Shown here one piece after another: positions 36,697 through 46,496 of a stretch of 64,000 bases of DNA (position 1 is its first letter; each line of letters begins with the position of its first letter). Where the stretch lies: assembly GCF_003946175.1 (NCBI RefSeq), contig NZ_RHOK01000010.1, positions 38,631 to 102,630 of the forward strand, in the 5' to 3' direction. The translations under genes were made by a program, and so were the position numbers. Under the pieces are notes generated by a model. The model did no database searches. It was given only the letters and a program-made list of their open reading frames with translations, and was not told the DNA's origin. The DNA is from Lacticaseibacillus suibinensis (GTDB taxonomy: Bacteria; Bacillota; Bacilli; Lactobacillales; Lactobacillaceae).

Positions 36697-37452
36697 CTAG
36701 TCTTGGTAGTTAGCCAAGGCAATGAAGCTTTCTGGATCCATGGAAGCACCGCCGACCAAGCCGCCATCGATATCAGGCTTAGCCATCAATTCCTTGACGT
36801 TAGCAGGCTTAACGGAACCGCCGTAGAGAATGCGAACAGCGTCAGCCACATCAGCATCATACAACTTAGCGACCGTCGCGCGGATGTGCGCAACCACGGC
36901 TTGCGCCTGATCAGCCGTAGCCGTCTTGCCGGTGCCGATGGCCCAGATTGGTTCGTAGGCAATCACAGCGACTTTAACTTGGTCTGCAGACAGGCCGGCC
37001 AGCGCAGCTTCAACTTGGGAAGCCACCCAGTCTTCAGTCTGGCCAGCTTCACGCTGAGCCAAGCTTTCGCCGCAGCAGATGATTGGCAGCAGGCCATTGT
37101 TGAAAATAGCGTGAGCCTTTTTGTTAATGTCTTCGTCGGTTTCGTAGAAGTAGCCGCGGCGTTCGCTGTGGCCAATCACGACATAGTCCAGACCCATTTC
37201 CTTAAGAGCTTTGGGTGAGGTTTCACCGGTAAAGGCGCCTTCGTCTTCGAAGTAGCTGTTTTCAGCTGCGGTCTGCAGCGGGGTGCCTTTAGCGCCAGCC
37301 ACCAAGGTGGACAAATCGATTGCCGGTGCGGCAATGACGGTTTGCACCTTGCTGGATTCTGGCAACTTGCCCTTAACGCCATCTAAGAAGGCTTGGGTTT
37401 CTTCCGGGTTCTTGTTCATTTTCCAGTTCCCGGCAATAATTGGTGTACGCAT
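36697..37452 (-). CDS. tpiA: Triosephosphate isomerase
   Basis: 251 residues. Active-site residues in IAGNWKMNK (Lys), VIGHSERR (His) and [12 protein letters not shown] (Glu), plus the phosphate-binding YGGSVKP near the end. The ATG at 37452 has GGAAAGGAAG upstream; a longer frame to 37470 is not supported. 27 bases after pgk. Confidence 0.98.
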   Translation of the reverse strand: MRTPIIAGNWKMNKNPEETQAFLDGVKGKLPESSKVQTVIAAPAIDLSTLVAGAKGTPLQTAAENSYFEDEGAFTGETSPKALKEMGLDYVVIGHSERRGYFYETDEDINKKAHAIFNNGLLPIICCGESLAQREAGQTEDWVASQVEAALAGLSADQVKVAVIAYEPIWAIGTGKTATADQAQAVVAHIRATVAKLYDADVADAVRILYGGSVKPANVKELMAKPDIDGGLVGGASMDPESFIALANYQD

Positions 37453-37479
37453 TACAAACTTCCTTTCCAAACGCAGTGA

Positions 37480-38670
37480 TTACTTCTCGGAAATCGCAGC
37501 GATCCCTGGCAAAGTCTTACCTTCAAGGTATTCAAGACTTGCACCACCACCAGTGGAGATGTGGGTGATCTGAGGCGCGATGCCGAGCTGCTTAGCAGCC
37601 GCAGTGGAGTCGCCGCCGCCGATAATGGTGGTAGCGTCCTTCAAGGCACCCAGCGCTTCGCCAACTTCCAGCGTACCCTTGGCGTAGTTAGGCATTTCGA
37701 ACACGCCCATTGGCCCGTTCCAAACCACCGTCTTGGCACCCTTCAAAGCAGCCTTGATGTCTTCAACCGACTTCGGGCCGATATCAAGCGCCATGTAGCC
37801 ATCAGGAATCGCACCTTCGACGACCTTGTGTGGGGCGTCATTGGAGAATTCGGTGGCAACCACGTTGTCGACCGGCAAAAGCAGCTTGTCGCCGGCTTCG
37901 TCCATGATCTGCTTAGCCAGTTCAATCTTGTCCTTTTCAACCAAGGACTTACCGATTGACAGACCCTTAGCAGCGTAGAACGTGTAAGTCATACCACCAC
38001 CGACAATAATCTTGTCAGCCTTTGGTACCAAGTTGCGGATCACACCGATCTTGTCGGAAACCTTCGCGCCACCTAAGATAGCAACGAATGGGCGCTTTGG
38101 ATTTTGAACCGCGTCGCCTAAGAACTTGATTTCCTTTTCCATCAAGAAGCCAGCAGCGGCTTGCTTCATGTTGGAAGCAATGCCGACGTTAGAAGCATGG
38201 GCCCGGTGTGCGGTGCCGAAAGCATCGTTAACATACAGGTCGCCCAAGGAAGCCCAGTACTTGCCCAATTCTGGGTCGTTGCCGGATTCCTTTTTGCCAT
38301 CTAAGTCTTCGAACCGGGTGTTCTCCATGACCAGAACATCGCCGTCGTTCATCTTGTTGATGGCGTCTTCCAGTTCTGGACCGCGCGTAGCGGGAACGAA
38401 GGTCACCGGCTTCTTCAGCAATTCGGACAGGCGTTCTGCGACTGGACGCAGGCTCAACTTAGCCTTGTCTTCTTCAGTCTTCACGCGGCCCAAGTGTGAC
38501 AGCAAGATGGCCTTGCCACCATGGTCGATTACATACTGGATGGTTGGCAAAGCTGCCACGATCCGGTTGTCATCACCGATAACGCCATCCTTGATCGGCA
38601 CATTGAAGTCGACCCGGATGAGGACTTTTTTGTCCTTAACGTCTAAATCAGAAACGATCAATTTAGCCAT
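37480..38670 (-). CDS. pgk: Phosphoglycerate kinase
   Basis: 396 residues, two-domain kinase of lower glycolysis. N-terminal [16 protein letters not shown] motif (~20-31), SHLGR (~59), and the nucleotide-binding GGGDSTAAA (~369). AGGAGGG precedes the ATG. The 194-base gap after gap holds a strong terminator and a long hairpin, so pgk expression may differ from gap. Confidence 0.98.
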   Translation of the reverse strand: MAKLIVSDLDVKDKKVLIRVDFNVPIKDGVIGDDNRIVAALPTIQYVIDHGGKAILLSHLGRVKTEEDKAKLSLRPVAERLSELLKKPVTFVPATRGPELEDAINKMNDGDVLVMENTRFEDLDGKKESGNDPELGKYWASLGDLYVNDAFGTAHRAHASNVGIASNMKQAAAGFLMEKEIKFLGDAVQNPKRPFVAILGGAKVSDKIGVIRNLVPKADKIIVGGGMTYTFYAAKGLSIGKSLVEKDKIELAKQIMDEAGDKLLLPVDNVVATEFSNDAPHKVVEGAIPDGYMALDIGPKSVEDIKAALKGAKTVVWNGPMGVFEMPNYAKGTLEVGEALGALKDATTIIGGGDSTAAAKQLGIAPQITHISTGGGASLEYLEGKTLPGIAAISEK

Positions 38671-38717
38671 TGAATAAAACCCTCCTAAAAATGGATGTCT
38701 ACTTAAAGCCCGGCCAA

Positions 38718-38775
38718 ACGCGGACTAGGTTTGCCCTAGCGGCATTGCTGCCGCCACGGCAAGCCCAGTCCACGC
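38718..38775 (-). promoter_or_regulatory. Long stem-loop with GNRA-type loop in the pgk leader
   Basis: Minus strand: GGACTGGGCTTGCC pairs with GGGCAAACCTAGTCC (one G-T, one mismatch), then an inner perfect stem GCGGCA / TGCCGC capped by GCAA, a GNRA tetraloop. It lies between the gap terminator and pgk, ending about 48 bases before the pgk start. Could be an mRNA processing or stability element. Confidence 0.55.
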
Positions 38776-38793
38776 CTGTGAACCGGAGCCTTG

Positions 38794-38830
38794 AAAAAAG
38801 GGCGGAGGGAGTTACTCCCTCCGCCCTCTT
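38794..38830 (-). terminator. Terminator between gap and pgk
   Basis: Perfect 12-bp stem GGGCGGAGGGAG / CTCCCTCCGCCC around 3 bases with TTTTTT on the minus strand. It would leave much of the cggR-gap transcript short. Confidence 0.9.
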
Positions 38831-38864
38831 CATCAAACGGTTGAAATGAGCTTACTCCAACGAA

Positions 38865-39887
38865 TTAGAGGGTAGCAAACTTCAGCAGGGTACGAATCAT
38901 TTGGCAAGTGAAGCCATATTCGTTGTCGTACCAAGCAACCGTCTTAACCAGTTGGTAGTCACCGGCGGTTGTAACTTCGGTCTGGGTTGGGTCGAAGATT
39001 GAACCGTAAGTGGTGCCGATGATGTCTGAGGAAACAACTTCGTCAGCGTTGTAGCCGAAGCTTTCGTTGCCTTCAGTGTGCTTCTTGATGGCTTCGTTAA
39101 CTTGGTCAGCCGTAACGTTCTTGGTCTTCAAGATGGAAACCAATTCGGTCAAAGAACCGTCGACAACAGATACACGCTGTGCGTGGCCCTGCAGCTTGCC
39201 GTTCAGTTCTGGGATAACGATACCGATAGCCTTAGCAGCACCGGTGCTGTGAGGAATGGTGTTAACCGCAGCAGAGCGAGCAGCGCGCATGTTGCCGCCG
39301 CGAACTGGGCCGTCCAACAGCATCTGAGTGGAGGTGTAAGCGTGAACCGTGGTCATGGTACCAACTTCGATGCCGAATTCCTTGTTCAGGAAGTAAGCCA
39401 TTGGTGCCAAGCAGTTGGTCGTGCAAGAACCAGCGGAAACGATCTTGTCGTCAGCAGTCAATTCGTTGTCGTTAACGTTGTAAACGATCGTACGGATCTT
39501 GCCGGCAGGAGCGGAGATCAGAACACGTTCTGCACCGGCATCCAAGTGAGCCTGAGCTTTTTCAGCAGAGGTGTAGAAACCAGTACATTCGAGGACATAT
39601 TGAACACCGTCGTTCTTAACCCAAGGAATGTTCTGTGCTTGTGGTTCTGCGTAAACGCGGTATTCCTTGCCGTTAACAACGATACCGTTGTCGGTAGCGC
39701 TGACTTCACCAGGGAAAGTGCCGTGTGTGGAATCATACTTCAGCAGGTGAGCCAACATCGCTGGGCTGGTCAGATCGTTGATTGCGACAACTTCGATGTC
39801 GTCACTCTTGGCGCCCAATTCGAAGATGCGGCGGAAAGCCAAACGACCGATACGGCCAAAACCATTGATACCAATTTTAACAGTCAT
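38865..39887 (-). CDS. gap: Glyceraldehyde-3-phosphate dehydrogenase
   Basis: 340 residues. NAD-binding INGFGRIGR at the N-terminus and the catalytic cysteine in [11 protein letters not shown] (~156). Codon use and a near-ideal AGGAGG site point to high expression. 37 bases after cggR; its ribosome site sits in the loop and 3' side of a small hairpin (39894-39912). Glycolytic role given the operon. Confidence 0.98.
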   Translation of the reverse strand: MTVKIGINGFGRIGRLAFRRIFELGAKSDDIEVVAINDLTSPAMLAHLLKYDSTHGTFPGEVSATDNGIVVNGKEYRVYAEPQAQNIPWVKNDGVQYVLECTGFYTSAEKAQAHLDAGAERVLISAPAGKIRTIVYNVNDNELTADDKIVSAGSCTTNCLAPMAYFLNKEFGIEVGTMTTVHAYTSTQMLLDGPVRGGNMRAARSAAVNTIPHSTGAAKAIGIVIPELNGKLQGHAQRVSVVDGSLTELVSILKTKNVTADQVNEAIKKHTEGNESFGYNADEVVSSDIIGTTYGSIFDPTQTEVTTAGDYQLVKTVAWYDNEYGFTCQMIRTLLKFATL

Positions 39888-39893
39888 GCTAAA

Positions 39894-39912
39894 ATTTCCT
39901 CCTTTAGGAAAT
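39894..39912 (-). promoter_or_regulatory. Small hairpin overlapping the gap ribosome site
   Basis: Minus strand: ATTTCCT pairs with AGGAAAT around a 5-base loop, so the AGGAGG of gap is partly in the loop and 3' arm. It lies in the cggR-gap junction, where Bacillus mRNA is cleaved. Function inferred. Confidence 0.45.
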
Positions 39913-39924
39913 AAGAGTTTTATT

Positions 39925-40962
39925 CTAACGGGTTTCCCCAGTTAAAATCGCATTTGAGGCACCGACGTCCGTGATGAGCCACGTCCGACTCGGTGCATTT
40001 TTCATATAGGCCGCAATCGCTTGGGCTTTGGATTTGCCTCCGGCGACGGCGAACACATATGGGATATGATCAAGATCCGGAATCTGTAACCCGATTCTTG
40101 GGATCTTGTAAATGACTTGCCCGGCTTCATCGAAGAACGTACCGAAAGTTTCTGAAACGGCATGTTTATCGACCAGCTTGGCAATGGTGGCTGGAGCCAT
40201 GGAACGACGCTTGGCCATGACCAAGGCATCCCCTATACTATGAATCACAACCTGAGCATTGTCAATTAATTGAAGCACTTCTTGCACCGATGGCTCTTTG
40301 AGCAGCGGCTGGTAAGTTTCGGCGCTGACATTTTCAGGAATGTAAAGCACCCGATACTTACTATCTGTTGCTTCTGCCATGCTGGCGGCGACGGAATTAG
40401 CTTGAATGGCCACCGCCTCACCGACCCCGCCGCGGGCTGGCACAAAGGTCAACTCTCGGCCCGCCGACAACTTGTAGGTCATCTGTTGGGCGACCCGCGC
40501 CATCGTGGTGCCGCCCATGACAGCGACCGTCAGCCGGCCAGCCGGTAGCACCAGCTGCAAGGTTTGGTTGAGCTCTTTGCCCATTTCGTCCAACACCCGG
40601 CTGCTTTGATCGGCATCGCCGTTAACAATGAGACAATGGTCAATGCCCAGCTTGTCCGCCAAGCGCTTCTCGTCTTCTTTGAACCCAAGCAGGCGATTCA
40701 TAAACTGCTCGAGCCCTTCAAAGACTTCAATGCCTTGGCTGGTAAGGACCATCCCAGATTTGGAGCTTTTGATCAGCCCCTGCTTGCGCAGAAAGTCGGT
40801 CTCGGTTCGCAGCACCCGTTCTGAAATCTTCATCTGCTCGGCGAGTGAACGCCGACCAACCGGTGCCATCCAGCTGATGAACTGAAGGATCTGATAACGT
40901 TTCGTAATCACGCCCATGAGGTCTGGCGCGATTGCTTCGATCCAGGCGAATTCAGAATGCAT
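39925..40962 (-). CDS. cggR: Central glycolytic genes regulator CggR
   Basis: SorC/DeoR-family repressor of the glycolytic operon, 345 residues. N-terminal DNA-binding region (~30-80, [22 protein letters not shown]) and a sugar-phosphate-binding domain (~90-345, with GGTTMARVA and [11 protein letters not shown]). In Bacillus fructose-1,6-bisphosphate relieves repression. First gene of the operon, with an operator of the CggR type downstream of the promoter. AAGGA lies 9 bases before the ATG. Confidence 0.96.
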   Translation of the reverse strand: MHSEFAWIEAIAPDLMGVITKRYQILQFISWMAPVGRRSLAEQMKISERVLRTETDFLRKQGLIKSSKSGMVLTSQGIEVFEGLEQFMNRLLGFKEDEKRLADKLGIDHCLIVNGDADQSSRVLDEMGKELNQTLQLVLPAGRLTVAVMGGTTMARVAQQMTYKLSAGRELTFVPARGGVGEAVAIQANSVAASMAEATDSKYRVLYIPENVSAETYQPLLKEPSVQEVLQLIDNAQVVIHSIGDALVMAKRRSMAPATIAKLVDKHAVSETFGTFFDEAGQVIYKIPRIGLQIPDLDHIPYVFAVAGGKSKAQAIAAYMKNAPSRTWLITDVGASNAILTGETR

Positions 40963-40981
40963 AGGTCATTATCCTTCTTGT

Positions 40982-41018
40982 GGGTCTCACCGTGTCCCGC
41001 TGTGTCACATTACGACCC
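40982..41018 (-). promoter_or_regulatory. CggR operator
   Basis: Minus strand: GGGTC-N6-TGAC, five bases, then GGGAC-N6-AGAC. This follows the Bacillus operator layout (GGGAC-N6-TGTC, N4-C, repeated). The site lies about 55 bases downstream of the start of transcription, consistent with a roadblock mechanism. Confidence 0.8.
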
Positions 41019-41078
41019 AGCACTTGTAAAAAAATTAGGAACCCCAGTGCGACCTGTTTTTCCTTACCAACGACTTCT

Positions 41079-41107
41079 ATTATAGCCACTGCTCGAAAAG
41101 CAAGCAA
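41079..41107 (-). promoter_or_regulatory. Promoter of the cggR-gap-pgk-tpiA-eno operon
   Basis: -35 TTGCTT (41107-41102), 17-base spacer, -10 TATAAT (41084-41079). The transcript would start near 41072, 110 bases before cggR. Confidence 0.8.
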
Positions 41108-41371
41108 GCAAAATGCCCAATCTCCCCAAAAGGTTCAAATTATGGAAGATTACACGGCGGTCCCATGACTATTTTCGGATTGAAATCGGTTGCGGTGCAT
41201 TGTGGCGACCAATTTTGGGAGCCCATATTCGGCTTTATTCTCACGGGATTTTCATCCGATCAGGCGCAGCCCTCACACCGGCATCACCAGTAATTAAAAC
41301 TTCCATTGCTCCATTCAATCGTGTACAATAATCTCGACAAATGCGATGGCCGCAAATCTGGAGGCAAGATT

Positions 41372-41821
41372 ATGACAAAACCAATTCGTTTGAACGAGCA
41401 ACTTTGCTTTTCAATCTATAAAGCCCAAAAACAGTTCAATCATTTCTACGCACAGGCGCTGGCCAAGTACAAACTGACCTATCCACAATACATCACCCTG
41501 CTGTCACTTTATGAGCACGGCACCATGTCGGTCAAGGAAGTCGGCAAGGCGTTGGATCTGGACTCCGGCACTTTGACCCCACTAATGAAGCGGATGGAAA
41601 AAGACGGCTGGATTTCCCGCAAGCGCTCCACCGTTGATGAACGCCGCGTTGATGTCAGCTTGACCGAGAAAGCCGAGATGATGCGTGATGACATTTACGA
41701 ACACGTCGGCTCCTGCATGACCCTACTCAATCTGCCAGAAGAATCTTATGTGGCGATTAAAGAGAGCGTCGACCGCGTGGACGGCAACCTATCTGCCATT
41801 CCAGATGAGTCTCTGAACTAA
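41372..41821 (+). CDS. MarR-family regulator, OhrR-like peroxide sensor
   Basis: 149 residues, winged helix. The N-terminal LNEQLCFSIYKAQ with a single cysteine at residue 12 and LTYPQYITLLSLYE match OhrR, where this Cys senses organic hydroperoxides. The recognition region DLDSGTLTPLMKRME and wing RSTVDERRVDVSLT also follow OhrR. The usual target gene ohr is not adjacent. ATG at 41372 with GGAGG 7 bases upstream; TACAAT at 41330 is a likely -10 box. Confidence 0.82.
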   Translation: MTKPIRLNEQLCFSIYKAQKQFNHFYAQALAKYKLTYPQYITLLSLYEHGTMSVKEVGKALDLDSGTLTPLMKRMEKDGWISRKRSTVDERRVDVSLTEKAEMMRDDIYEHVGSCMTLLNLPEESYVAIKESVDRVDGNLSAIPDESLN

Positions 41822-41831
41822 ACGAGCGCAC

Positions 41832-41877
41832 AAAAAAATCGCCAGCCTGTTGCTTTCGCAACGGACCGGCGATTTTT
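41832..41877. terminator. Bidirectional terminator between the OhrR-like gene and clpP
   Basis: AAAATCGCC with GGCGATTTT plus inner GTTGC / GCAAC; A- and T-runs on both sides, serving the convergent genes. Confidence 0.88.
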
Positions 41878-41891
41878 GGTTGGTATCGATG

Positions 41892-42482
41892 TTACTTTTG
41901 GTCGGCCTTAGAGGTCAGAATGTCATCAATCAGGCCATAATCCTTCGCTTCTTGAGCGCTCAGGTAGTTGTCCCGTTCGGTGTCCTTCTTGATCTTCGCT
42001 TCGGTTTGACCGGTGGCGTCAGAGAGAATCTTGTTCAGCTTCTTGCGAGCTTTCAAGATTTCTTCCGCCGCAATTTCGATTTCAGTTTGCTGGCCCTGCG
42101 CACCGCCGGATGGCTGGTGAATCAGGATTTCGGAGTTAGGCAGCGCAAAGCGCTTGCCTTTCTTCCCGCCGGCTAACAGTACGGAAGCCATGGAAGCCGC
42201 CATCCCGATGGCAATGGTTTGCACGTCGGCGTGAATCAGGTTCATGGTGTCCAGCATCGCCAGACCAGAGGTGATCACACCACCTGGGCTATTGATGTAG
42301 AGGTAAATGTCTTTGTCAGGGTCTTGCGCGTCCAAAAATAGGAGTTGGGCAATGATCGAGTTGGCCACTTGGTCATTAATCTCCCCGGACAGCATGATAA
42401 TCCGGTCTTTTAACAGGCGGGAGTAAATGTCATAGGCACGCTCGCCGCGGCTGGTTTGTTCAACAACTGTCGGAACTAACAT
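41892..42482 (-). CDS. clpP: ATP-dependent Clp protease proteolytic subunit ClpP
   Basis: 196 residues, serine protease that forms the barrel of ClpCP/ClpXP/ClpEP. Catalytic Ser in [14 protein letters not shown] (~98), His in NSEILIHQP (~123) and Asp ~172. AGGAGG precedes the ATG. Controlled by a promoter overlapped by CtsR and HrcA sites, linking it to heat and protein-damage stress. Monocistronic. Confidence 0.98.
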   Translation of the reverse strand: MLVPTVVEQTSRGERAYDIYSRLLKDRIIMLSGEINDQVANSIIAQLLFLDAQDPDKDIYLYINSPGGVITSGLAMLDTMNLIHADVQTIAIGMAASMASVLLAGGKKGKRFALPNSEILIHQPSGGAQGQQTEIEIAAEEILKARKKLNKILSDATGQTEAKIKKDTERDNYLSAQEAKDYGLIDDILTSKADQK

Positions 42483-42506
42483 ATTGGAACCTCCTCATCG
42501 CGAGTT

Positions 42507-42533
42507 TTAGCACTCTTAAAAGTACAGTGCTAA
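42507..42533 (-). promoter_or_regulatory. CIRCE element (HrcA operator) at clpP
   Basis: TTAGCACTC, nine bases, CAGTGCTAA. This is CIRCE (TTAGCACTC-N9-GAGTGCTAA) with one substitution. It begins at the edge of the -10 box, so HrcA binding would block the promoter. Confidence 0.88.
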
Positions 42534-42561
42534 GTATAAAGCTAAAGTCAAAGAAGGTCAA
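42533..42561 (-). promoter_or_regulatory. clpP promoter
   Basis: -35 TTGACC (42561-42556), exact 17-base spacer, -10 TATACT (42538-42533). The -35 lies inside the CtsR box and the -10 touches CIRCE. Confidence 0.88.
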
Positions 42562-42562
42562 A
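42546..42562. promoter_or_regulatory. CtsR box at clpP
   Basis: AGTCAAA-GAA-GGTCAAA, a match to the CtsR heptad direct repeat (GGTCAAA-NAN-GGTCAAA) with one substitution. It overlaps the -35 box. Confidence 0.85.
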
Positions 42563-42653
42563 TCTTTTCTTTGCCTTTGCTTGGCTCTAGTTTAGCATAG
42601 CGCAACGCGAAAATATCGGGCTTGCGCTTATCACCGATTAACTTAGGGAAAAC

Positions 42654-42676
42654 AAAAACGCCCATCACTGGACGTT
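42654..42676 (-). terminator. Terminator of the tRNA-Arg gene
   Basis: Minus strand: AACGTCC pairs with GGGCGTT (one mismatch), then TTTTT, 14 bases past the tRNA end. Confidence 0.65.
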
Positions 42677-42689
42677 TCGTTGATCATGC

Positions 42690-42761
42690 TGCGCAGCCCG
42701 GGAGTCGAACCCGGATTTCGAGAACCGGAATCTCACGTGCGATCCATTACACTAACCGCGC
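42690..42761 (-). tRNA. tRNA-Arg (anticodon CCG)
   Basis: Cloverleaf readable by eye: acceptor GCGCGGT / GCTGCGC, anticodon stem TGAGA / TCTCG with loop TTCCGGT (anticodon CCG, reads CGG), T arm CCGGG-TTCGACT-CCCGG, discriminator A. No CCA is encoded (the next bases are GCA). It is a single gene with its own promoter, between clpP and whiA. Confidence 0.95.
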
Positions 42762-42773
42762 AAGTACTCAATT

Positions 42774-42802
42774 ATGATACGTGACTGCCTCTTAAAAAGC
42801 AA
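42774..42802 (-). promoter_or_regulatory. Promoter of tRNA-Arg
   Basis: -35 TTGCTT (42802-42797), 17-base spacer, -10 TATCAT (42779-42774); tRNA begins 12 bases downstream. Confidence 0.7.
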
Positions 42803-42845
42803 GGGGCAGAAGCGATTAATTGAGCAATGCGGCCAGAATGCGCCG

Positions 42846-43793
42846 TTAGTTACTTGCCGGTTGCCGAGTGCCTTCAGCGATTTCATTGAGCTTACGCAGG
42901 CGGTGGTTAATCCCTGACTTTGAGATTGGCCCGCTTGGCACCATGGTTCCAAGCTCCTTCAGCGATACATCAGGATGCGCCAGGCGCAGCTCAGCAATTT
43001 CCCGCAACTTCGCGGGCAAACTGTCGAACATGCCATGGTCGTGCAAGTAGTTGATATTTTCAATCTGCCGCTGCGCCGCATCAATGGTTTTGTTCATATT
43101 GGCGGTTTCGCAGTTCACCAGACGGTTAACGGAATTGCGCATGTCGCGGACAATCCGCACATCCTCAAATTTCAGCATCGCATTGGTGGCGCCAATCACC
43201 TGCAGAAAATCGGCAATCTTCTCGGCTTCCTTCAAATACACAATCCAGCCGCTACGGCGCTCGACGGTGCGGGCATTCAGGCCAAAATCATTCATCATCT
43301 TAAGCACGCCATCATTATGGTCTTTGTACAGGGAATAGATTTCCAAATGGTAGCGTGACGTTTCCGGACTATTCACCGAGCCGCCAGCCAAAAAGGCGCC
43401 CCGCAAGTAAGACCGTTCGCGCTGCGGCTCATTCAGCACCTTGGGCGACACAGCGGTGCTGATCGCCATATCCGCGGGATCGAGAATGTCGAGATCCTGC
43501 AGGACTTCATTGACACCTGAGACCAAGCGCACGATGTACTGATTATTCTTCTTGAGCTTCATCTTGCGCCGCACCACCAGCGCAGCTTCGCGGTGATAGA
43601 CTTGATTAATCAACTTATAAATACGCCGCGCAATCGCCGGGTTTTCGGTTTGGACGTTCAGCACGAATTCATGCGCCTGAATGGCCAGCGAACCGTTCAT
43701 GCGAATCAGCGCCGACAGCTCGGCCTTAGCATGCTCTGGATGCACCTCCAGCTGGGTTAATTCTTTTTTGACCGTACTGGCATAACTGGCCAT
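42846..43793 (-). CDS. whiA: Sporulation-type regulator WhiA
   Basis: 315 residues with an N-terminal LAGLIDADG-like domain (~1-215, [21 protein letters not shown]) and a C-terminal helix-turn-helix (~225-310, [10 protein letters not shown]). Found in all Firmicutes next to yvcK and rapZ, where it affects division and cell-envelope balance. Starts 4 bases after yvcK ends. Confidence 0.96.
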   Translation of the reverse strand: MASYASTVKKELTQLEVHPEHAKAELSALIRMNGSLAIQAHEFVLNVQTENPAIARRIYKLINQVYHREAALVVRRKMKLKKNNQYIVRLVSGVNEVLQDLDILDPADMAISTAVSPKVLNEPQRERSYLRGAFLAGGSVNSPETSRYHLEIYSLYKDHNDGVLKMMNDFGLNARTVERRSGWIVYLKEAEKIADFLQVIGATNAMLKFEDVRIVRDMRNSVNRLVNCETANMNKTIDAAQRQIENINYLHDHGMFDSLPAKLREIAELRLAHPDVSLKELGTMVPSGPISKSGINHRLRKLNEIAEGTRQPASN

Positions 43794-43797
43794 GTTC

Positions 43798-44832
43798 TCA
43801 CCGCTTTCGTTTCTTCATCGTCCCCACCTGAAAAGCGAGGTTCAAAATTTCCGAGGCGACTTTATCGCCATCATGGAACACCCCGTGATCGCGCAACTTC
43901 AGGAAGTCAGCGGAAATCACGCGGCACCCCATGGCGCGCAAACCGGCGTAATCAGGCCGCACTGGCACGAGAATTTCGTTGTACTTTTGTTGATCGAGGT
44001 AGTGACTCGGCACCGGCGCAATGTTGACCAACACCGTGTCGACAAAATTGGCGCCGAGATGTGCGTTCAGCACCCGGACATGATCCGCATCGGTGAAGCG
44101 TTCAGTTTCCCCTTTTTGGGTCATGATGTTGACGACATAAATCACTTCGGCCTGGGTTTTCAGCACCGCTTGCCCGAGGTTTTCAATCATCAGGTTCGGC
44201 AAAACACTGGTGAAGAGGCTCCCTGGCCCCATCACCACCACGTCGGCGGCCAAAATTGCTTGCACGACTTCATCCACCGCTTGCGGCTTGACCTCACCGT
44301 TGCTGTCGGTGACCCAGACCCGCTTGATATGTTTGCCGGCCGCGGTAATCTCCGCTTCGCCGGCCAAGGTCGTACCATCGGTAAATTCCGCGTTCAGTGT
44401 CAGTGGCCGGTCGCTGGCCGGATAGACATGGCCATCGACTTTCATCATGGCGGACAGAGATTGCACCGCCTGGAAAATGCCGCCGCGCATTTCGGACAAC
44501 GCCGCAATAATCAGATTACCAATCGCATGCCCGGCAAAAAAGGCATCACTGGTGTCAAAGCGGTATTGGAATACGCTTTTTTCTAGCTCGGGCAAATCCG
44601 ACAACGCCACCAGGACATTGCGGATATCACCAGGCGGCACCACGTTGATGTAGTTGCGAATCACGCCGCTAGAGCCGCCGTCATCCGCCACGGTGACTAC
44701 CGCGGTGACATCGGCATTTTGCTCGCGTAAACTCTTCACAATCACTGGCAAGCCCGTGCCGCCGCCAATGACGACGACTTTCGGGCGCCGGCCGCGAATG
44801 ACCCGAATGGTTTTGGTTTCAGTCATGGTCAT
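43798..44832 (-). CDS. yvcK: Gluconeogenesis factor YvcK / GlmR
   Basis: 344 residues, Rossmann-like CofD family: [19 protein letters not shown] (~18-36), [11 protein letters not shown] (~52) and [12 protein letters not shown] (~68). Binds UDP-sugars and adjusts the supply of cell-wall precursors. Its ATG overlaps the rapZ stop by 4 bases (ATGA), so translation is coupled. Confidence 0.96.
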   Translation of the reverse strand: MTMTETKTIRVIRGRRPKVVVIGGGTGLPVIVKSLREQNADVTAVVTVADDGGSSGVIRNYINVVPPGDIRNVLVALSDLPELEKSVFQYRFDTSDAFFAGHAIGNLIIAALSEMRGGIFQAVQSLSAMMKVDGHVYPASDRPLTLNAEFTDGTTLAGEAEITAAGKHIKRVWVTDSNGEVKPQAVDEVVQAILAADVVVMGPGSLFTSVLPNLMIENLGQAVLKTQAEVIYVVNIMTQKGETERFTDADHVRVLNAHLGANFVDTVLVNIAPVPSHYLDQQKYNEILVPVRPDYAGLRAMGCRVISADFLKLRDHGVFHDGDKVASEILNLAFQVGTMKKRKR

Positions 44833-45713
44833 GAGCGATTCACCGTCGCTTTCCGTTTATTGACATCCCGGTGCGTGATATCCACCGGATAATCCGCCTT
44901 GAAGGCTTTGCCGATGCGCTCAGCAAAGGCCACGCTGCGATGCTGGCCGCCGGTGCAACCAATCGCAATCGTGACGGAGCTTTTACCTTCTTCTTGATAT
45001 TGCGGCATGATGGACGCCAGCATGCCATAGAATTTTTGATAAAAGTCTTCGGCCGCTTTGTTATCCATCACGTAATCGTAAACATCCTGATCGCGGCCAT
45101 CGCGATTGCGGAAAGCTTGCACGTAATAAGGATTAGGCAAAAAGCGCACATCCATCACGATATCAGCGTCAATCGGCAGGCCGTACTTGAAGCCAAAGGA
45201 CATCACTTCCAAGTGGAAGGTCGGATGATTGGCCGATTTGAAGGTGACGAACAGTTTCTCCCGCAACTGCCGCGGACTGAGATTGGTGGTATCAATCACC
45301 ACTTGCGCGCGATTACGTAGCTCGGTCAAGAGCGCCCGCTCCTTGCGAATGCCATCCATCAAGCGGCCTTCTTGGGCCAAGGGGTGGCTGCGCCGCGTTT
45401 CCTTGTAACGGGAAACGAGCTCCGCATCAGTGGCGTCCAAAAAGAGAATTTTGGTGGTGACAAACGCCGTATTGTCCAAGCTGGCCAACATATCGTTGAT
45501 TTGATCGTAAAAGGCATGACTCCGCAGGTCAATGACCAAGGCGATTTTGGTAATCTTGCCACTTTCCTTCACCAGTTCCCAAAACTTGGGCAGCAAAGCC
45601 GGGGGCATATTATCGACACAAAAATAGCCGAGGTCTTCGAATGATTGCATGGCGACCGTCTTGCCGGCCCCAGACATCCCTGTGATCACAACGAGGTTCA
45701 ATGATTCCGCCAT
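44829..45713 (-). CDS. rapZ: RNase adapter protein RapZ
   Basis: 294 residues. Walker A GMSGAGKT (~11-18), Walker B region, and the C-terminal [17 protein letters not shown] segment that forms the phosphate/amino-sugar site. In E. coli it steers RNase E to sRNA GlmZ; in Gram-positives the role is less clear but linked to amino-sugar supply. ATG at 45713 with AAGGG upstream; a frame extension to 45737 is unlikely. First of rapZ-yvcK-whiA. Confidence 0.96.
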   Translation of the reverse strand: MAESLNLVVITGMSGAGKTVAMQSFEDLGYFCVDNMPPALLPKFWELVKESGKITKIALVIDLRSHAFYDQINDMLASLDNTAFVTTKILFLDATDAELVSRYKETRRSHPLAQEGRLMDGIRKERALLTELRNRAQVVIDTTNLSPRQLREKLFVTFKSANHPTFHLEVMSFGFKYGLPIDADIVMDVRFLPNPYYVQAFRNRDGRDQDVYDYVMDNKAAEDFYQKFYGMLASIMPQYQEEGKSSVTIAIGCTGGQHRSVAFAERIGKAFKADYPVDITHRDVNKRKATVNRS

Positions 45714-45784
45714 CGTATCCCTTCTTTCTCGCTCCATTGTAACATGCCGGGCGTGTCATTGATACCAACCCTCTTCAAGCTAGC

Positions 45785-45814
45785 AAAAAAGTCGCACCTA
45801 CAGGATGCGACTTT
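45785..45814 (-). terminator. Terminator of the EIIC/SGNH unit
   Basis: AAAGTCGCA / TGCGACTTT, then TTTTTT on the minus strand, just after the hydrolase stop. Confidence 0.88.
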
Positions 45815-45820
45815 CTCTGG

Positions 45821-46471
45821 TTATAACTGCCGTTTCACAGCGGCAACGAGCTTTTCGTAGCCGGCATCATTGACATGCAAGCCGTCTTTGAAAGCACTGG
45901 TATCAAGGTGCCCATTTTCGTCATACAAGGCATCAAACATATCAATCATGTGGACGTATGAATACGGAATGACGCGCTGGTATTCCGCAAAGACCATGCG
46001 CAGCGTGTCATTGCGTCTGAGCGTGGTGCCTTTGGCCATGTAGCTTTGAATGGCTTCATCACAAGGAATACAGCTCAGCAAATTAATGCGGCAATCAGGT
46101 AGATTATTGTGAATAATCTCAATAATCTCCTTCACGTTCAGGGCAATCTGCCGGGGACTGGTCATCGTAGTATTGCCTAAGTCATTGGTCCCCACCATCA
46201 GAAACACGGTGCTGGGCCGGTATTTGAGTACCCCTTCATCGATAAAGTGCAGCAACATATCCGACGTAATCCCAGCAATGCCGCAGTTATAAGCATTTTT
46301 GTATTCAGGATAGAAGCGCTTGAGATCCATGAACTGAGTCAAGGAATCCCCGAAGAACACTACCCCACCAGGCACCGCGTCCCGGTTGGCCATTGTGACT
46401 TCGTTCAGCCGCTCAATAATATAATCGCGTAGCTGGTAGCGGTCCGTATCGTAAAGCATTTGTTCGCGCAT
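45821..46471 (-). CDS. SGNH/GDSL-family hydrolase (probable cytoplasmic esterase)
   Basis: 216 residues. Block I VFFGDSLTQ (nucleophile Ser ~46), block III MVGTNDLGN and block V DGLHVNDAGY (catalytic Asp/His) are all intact. No signal peptide, so likely cytoplasmic. Co-located 25 bases downstream of a PTS permease gene, which suggests it removes an acyl (e.g. acetyl) group from the imported sugar; this is inference. ATG at 46471 with AGAAGGA upstream. Confidence 0.85.
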   Translation of the reverse strand: MREQMLYDTDRYQLRDYIIERLNEVTMANRDAVPGGVVFFGDSLTQFMDLKRFYPEYKNAYNCGIAGITSDMLLHFIDEGVLKYRPSTVFLMVGTNDLGNTTMTSPRQIALNVKEIIEIIHNNLPDCRINLLSCIPCDEAIQSYMAKGTTLRRNDTLRMVFAEYQRVIPYSYVHMIDMFDALYDENGHLDTSAFKDGLHVNDAGYEKLVAAVKRQL

Positions 46472-46496
46472 AATTTTCCTTCTAACTATCTCGCAA

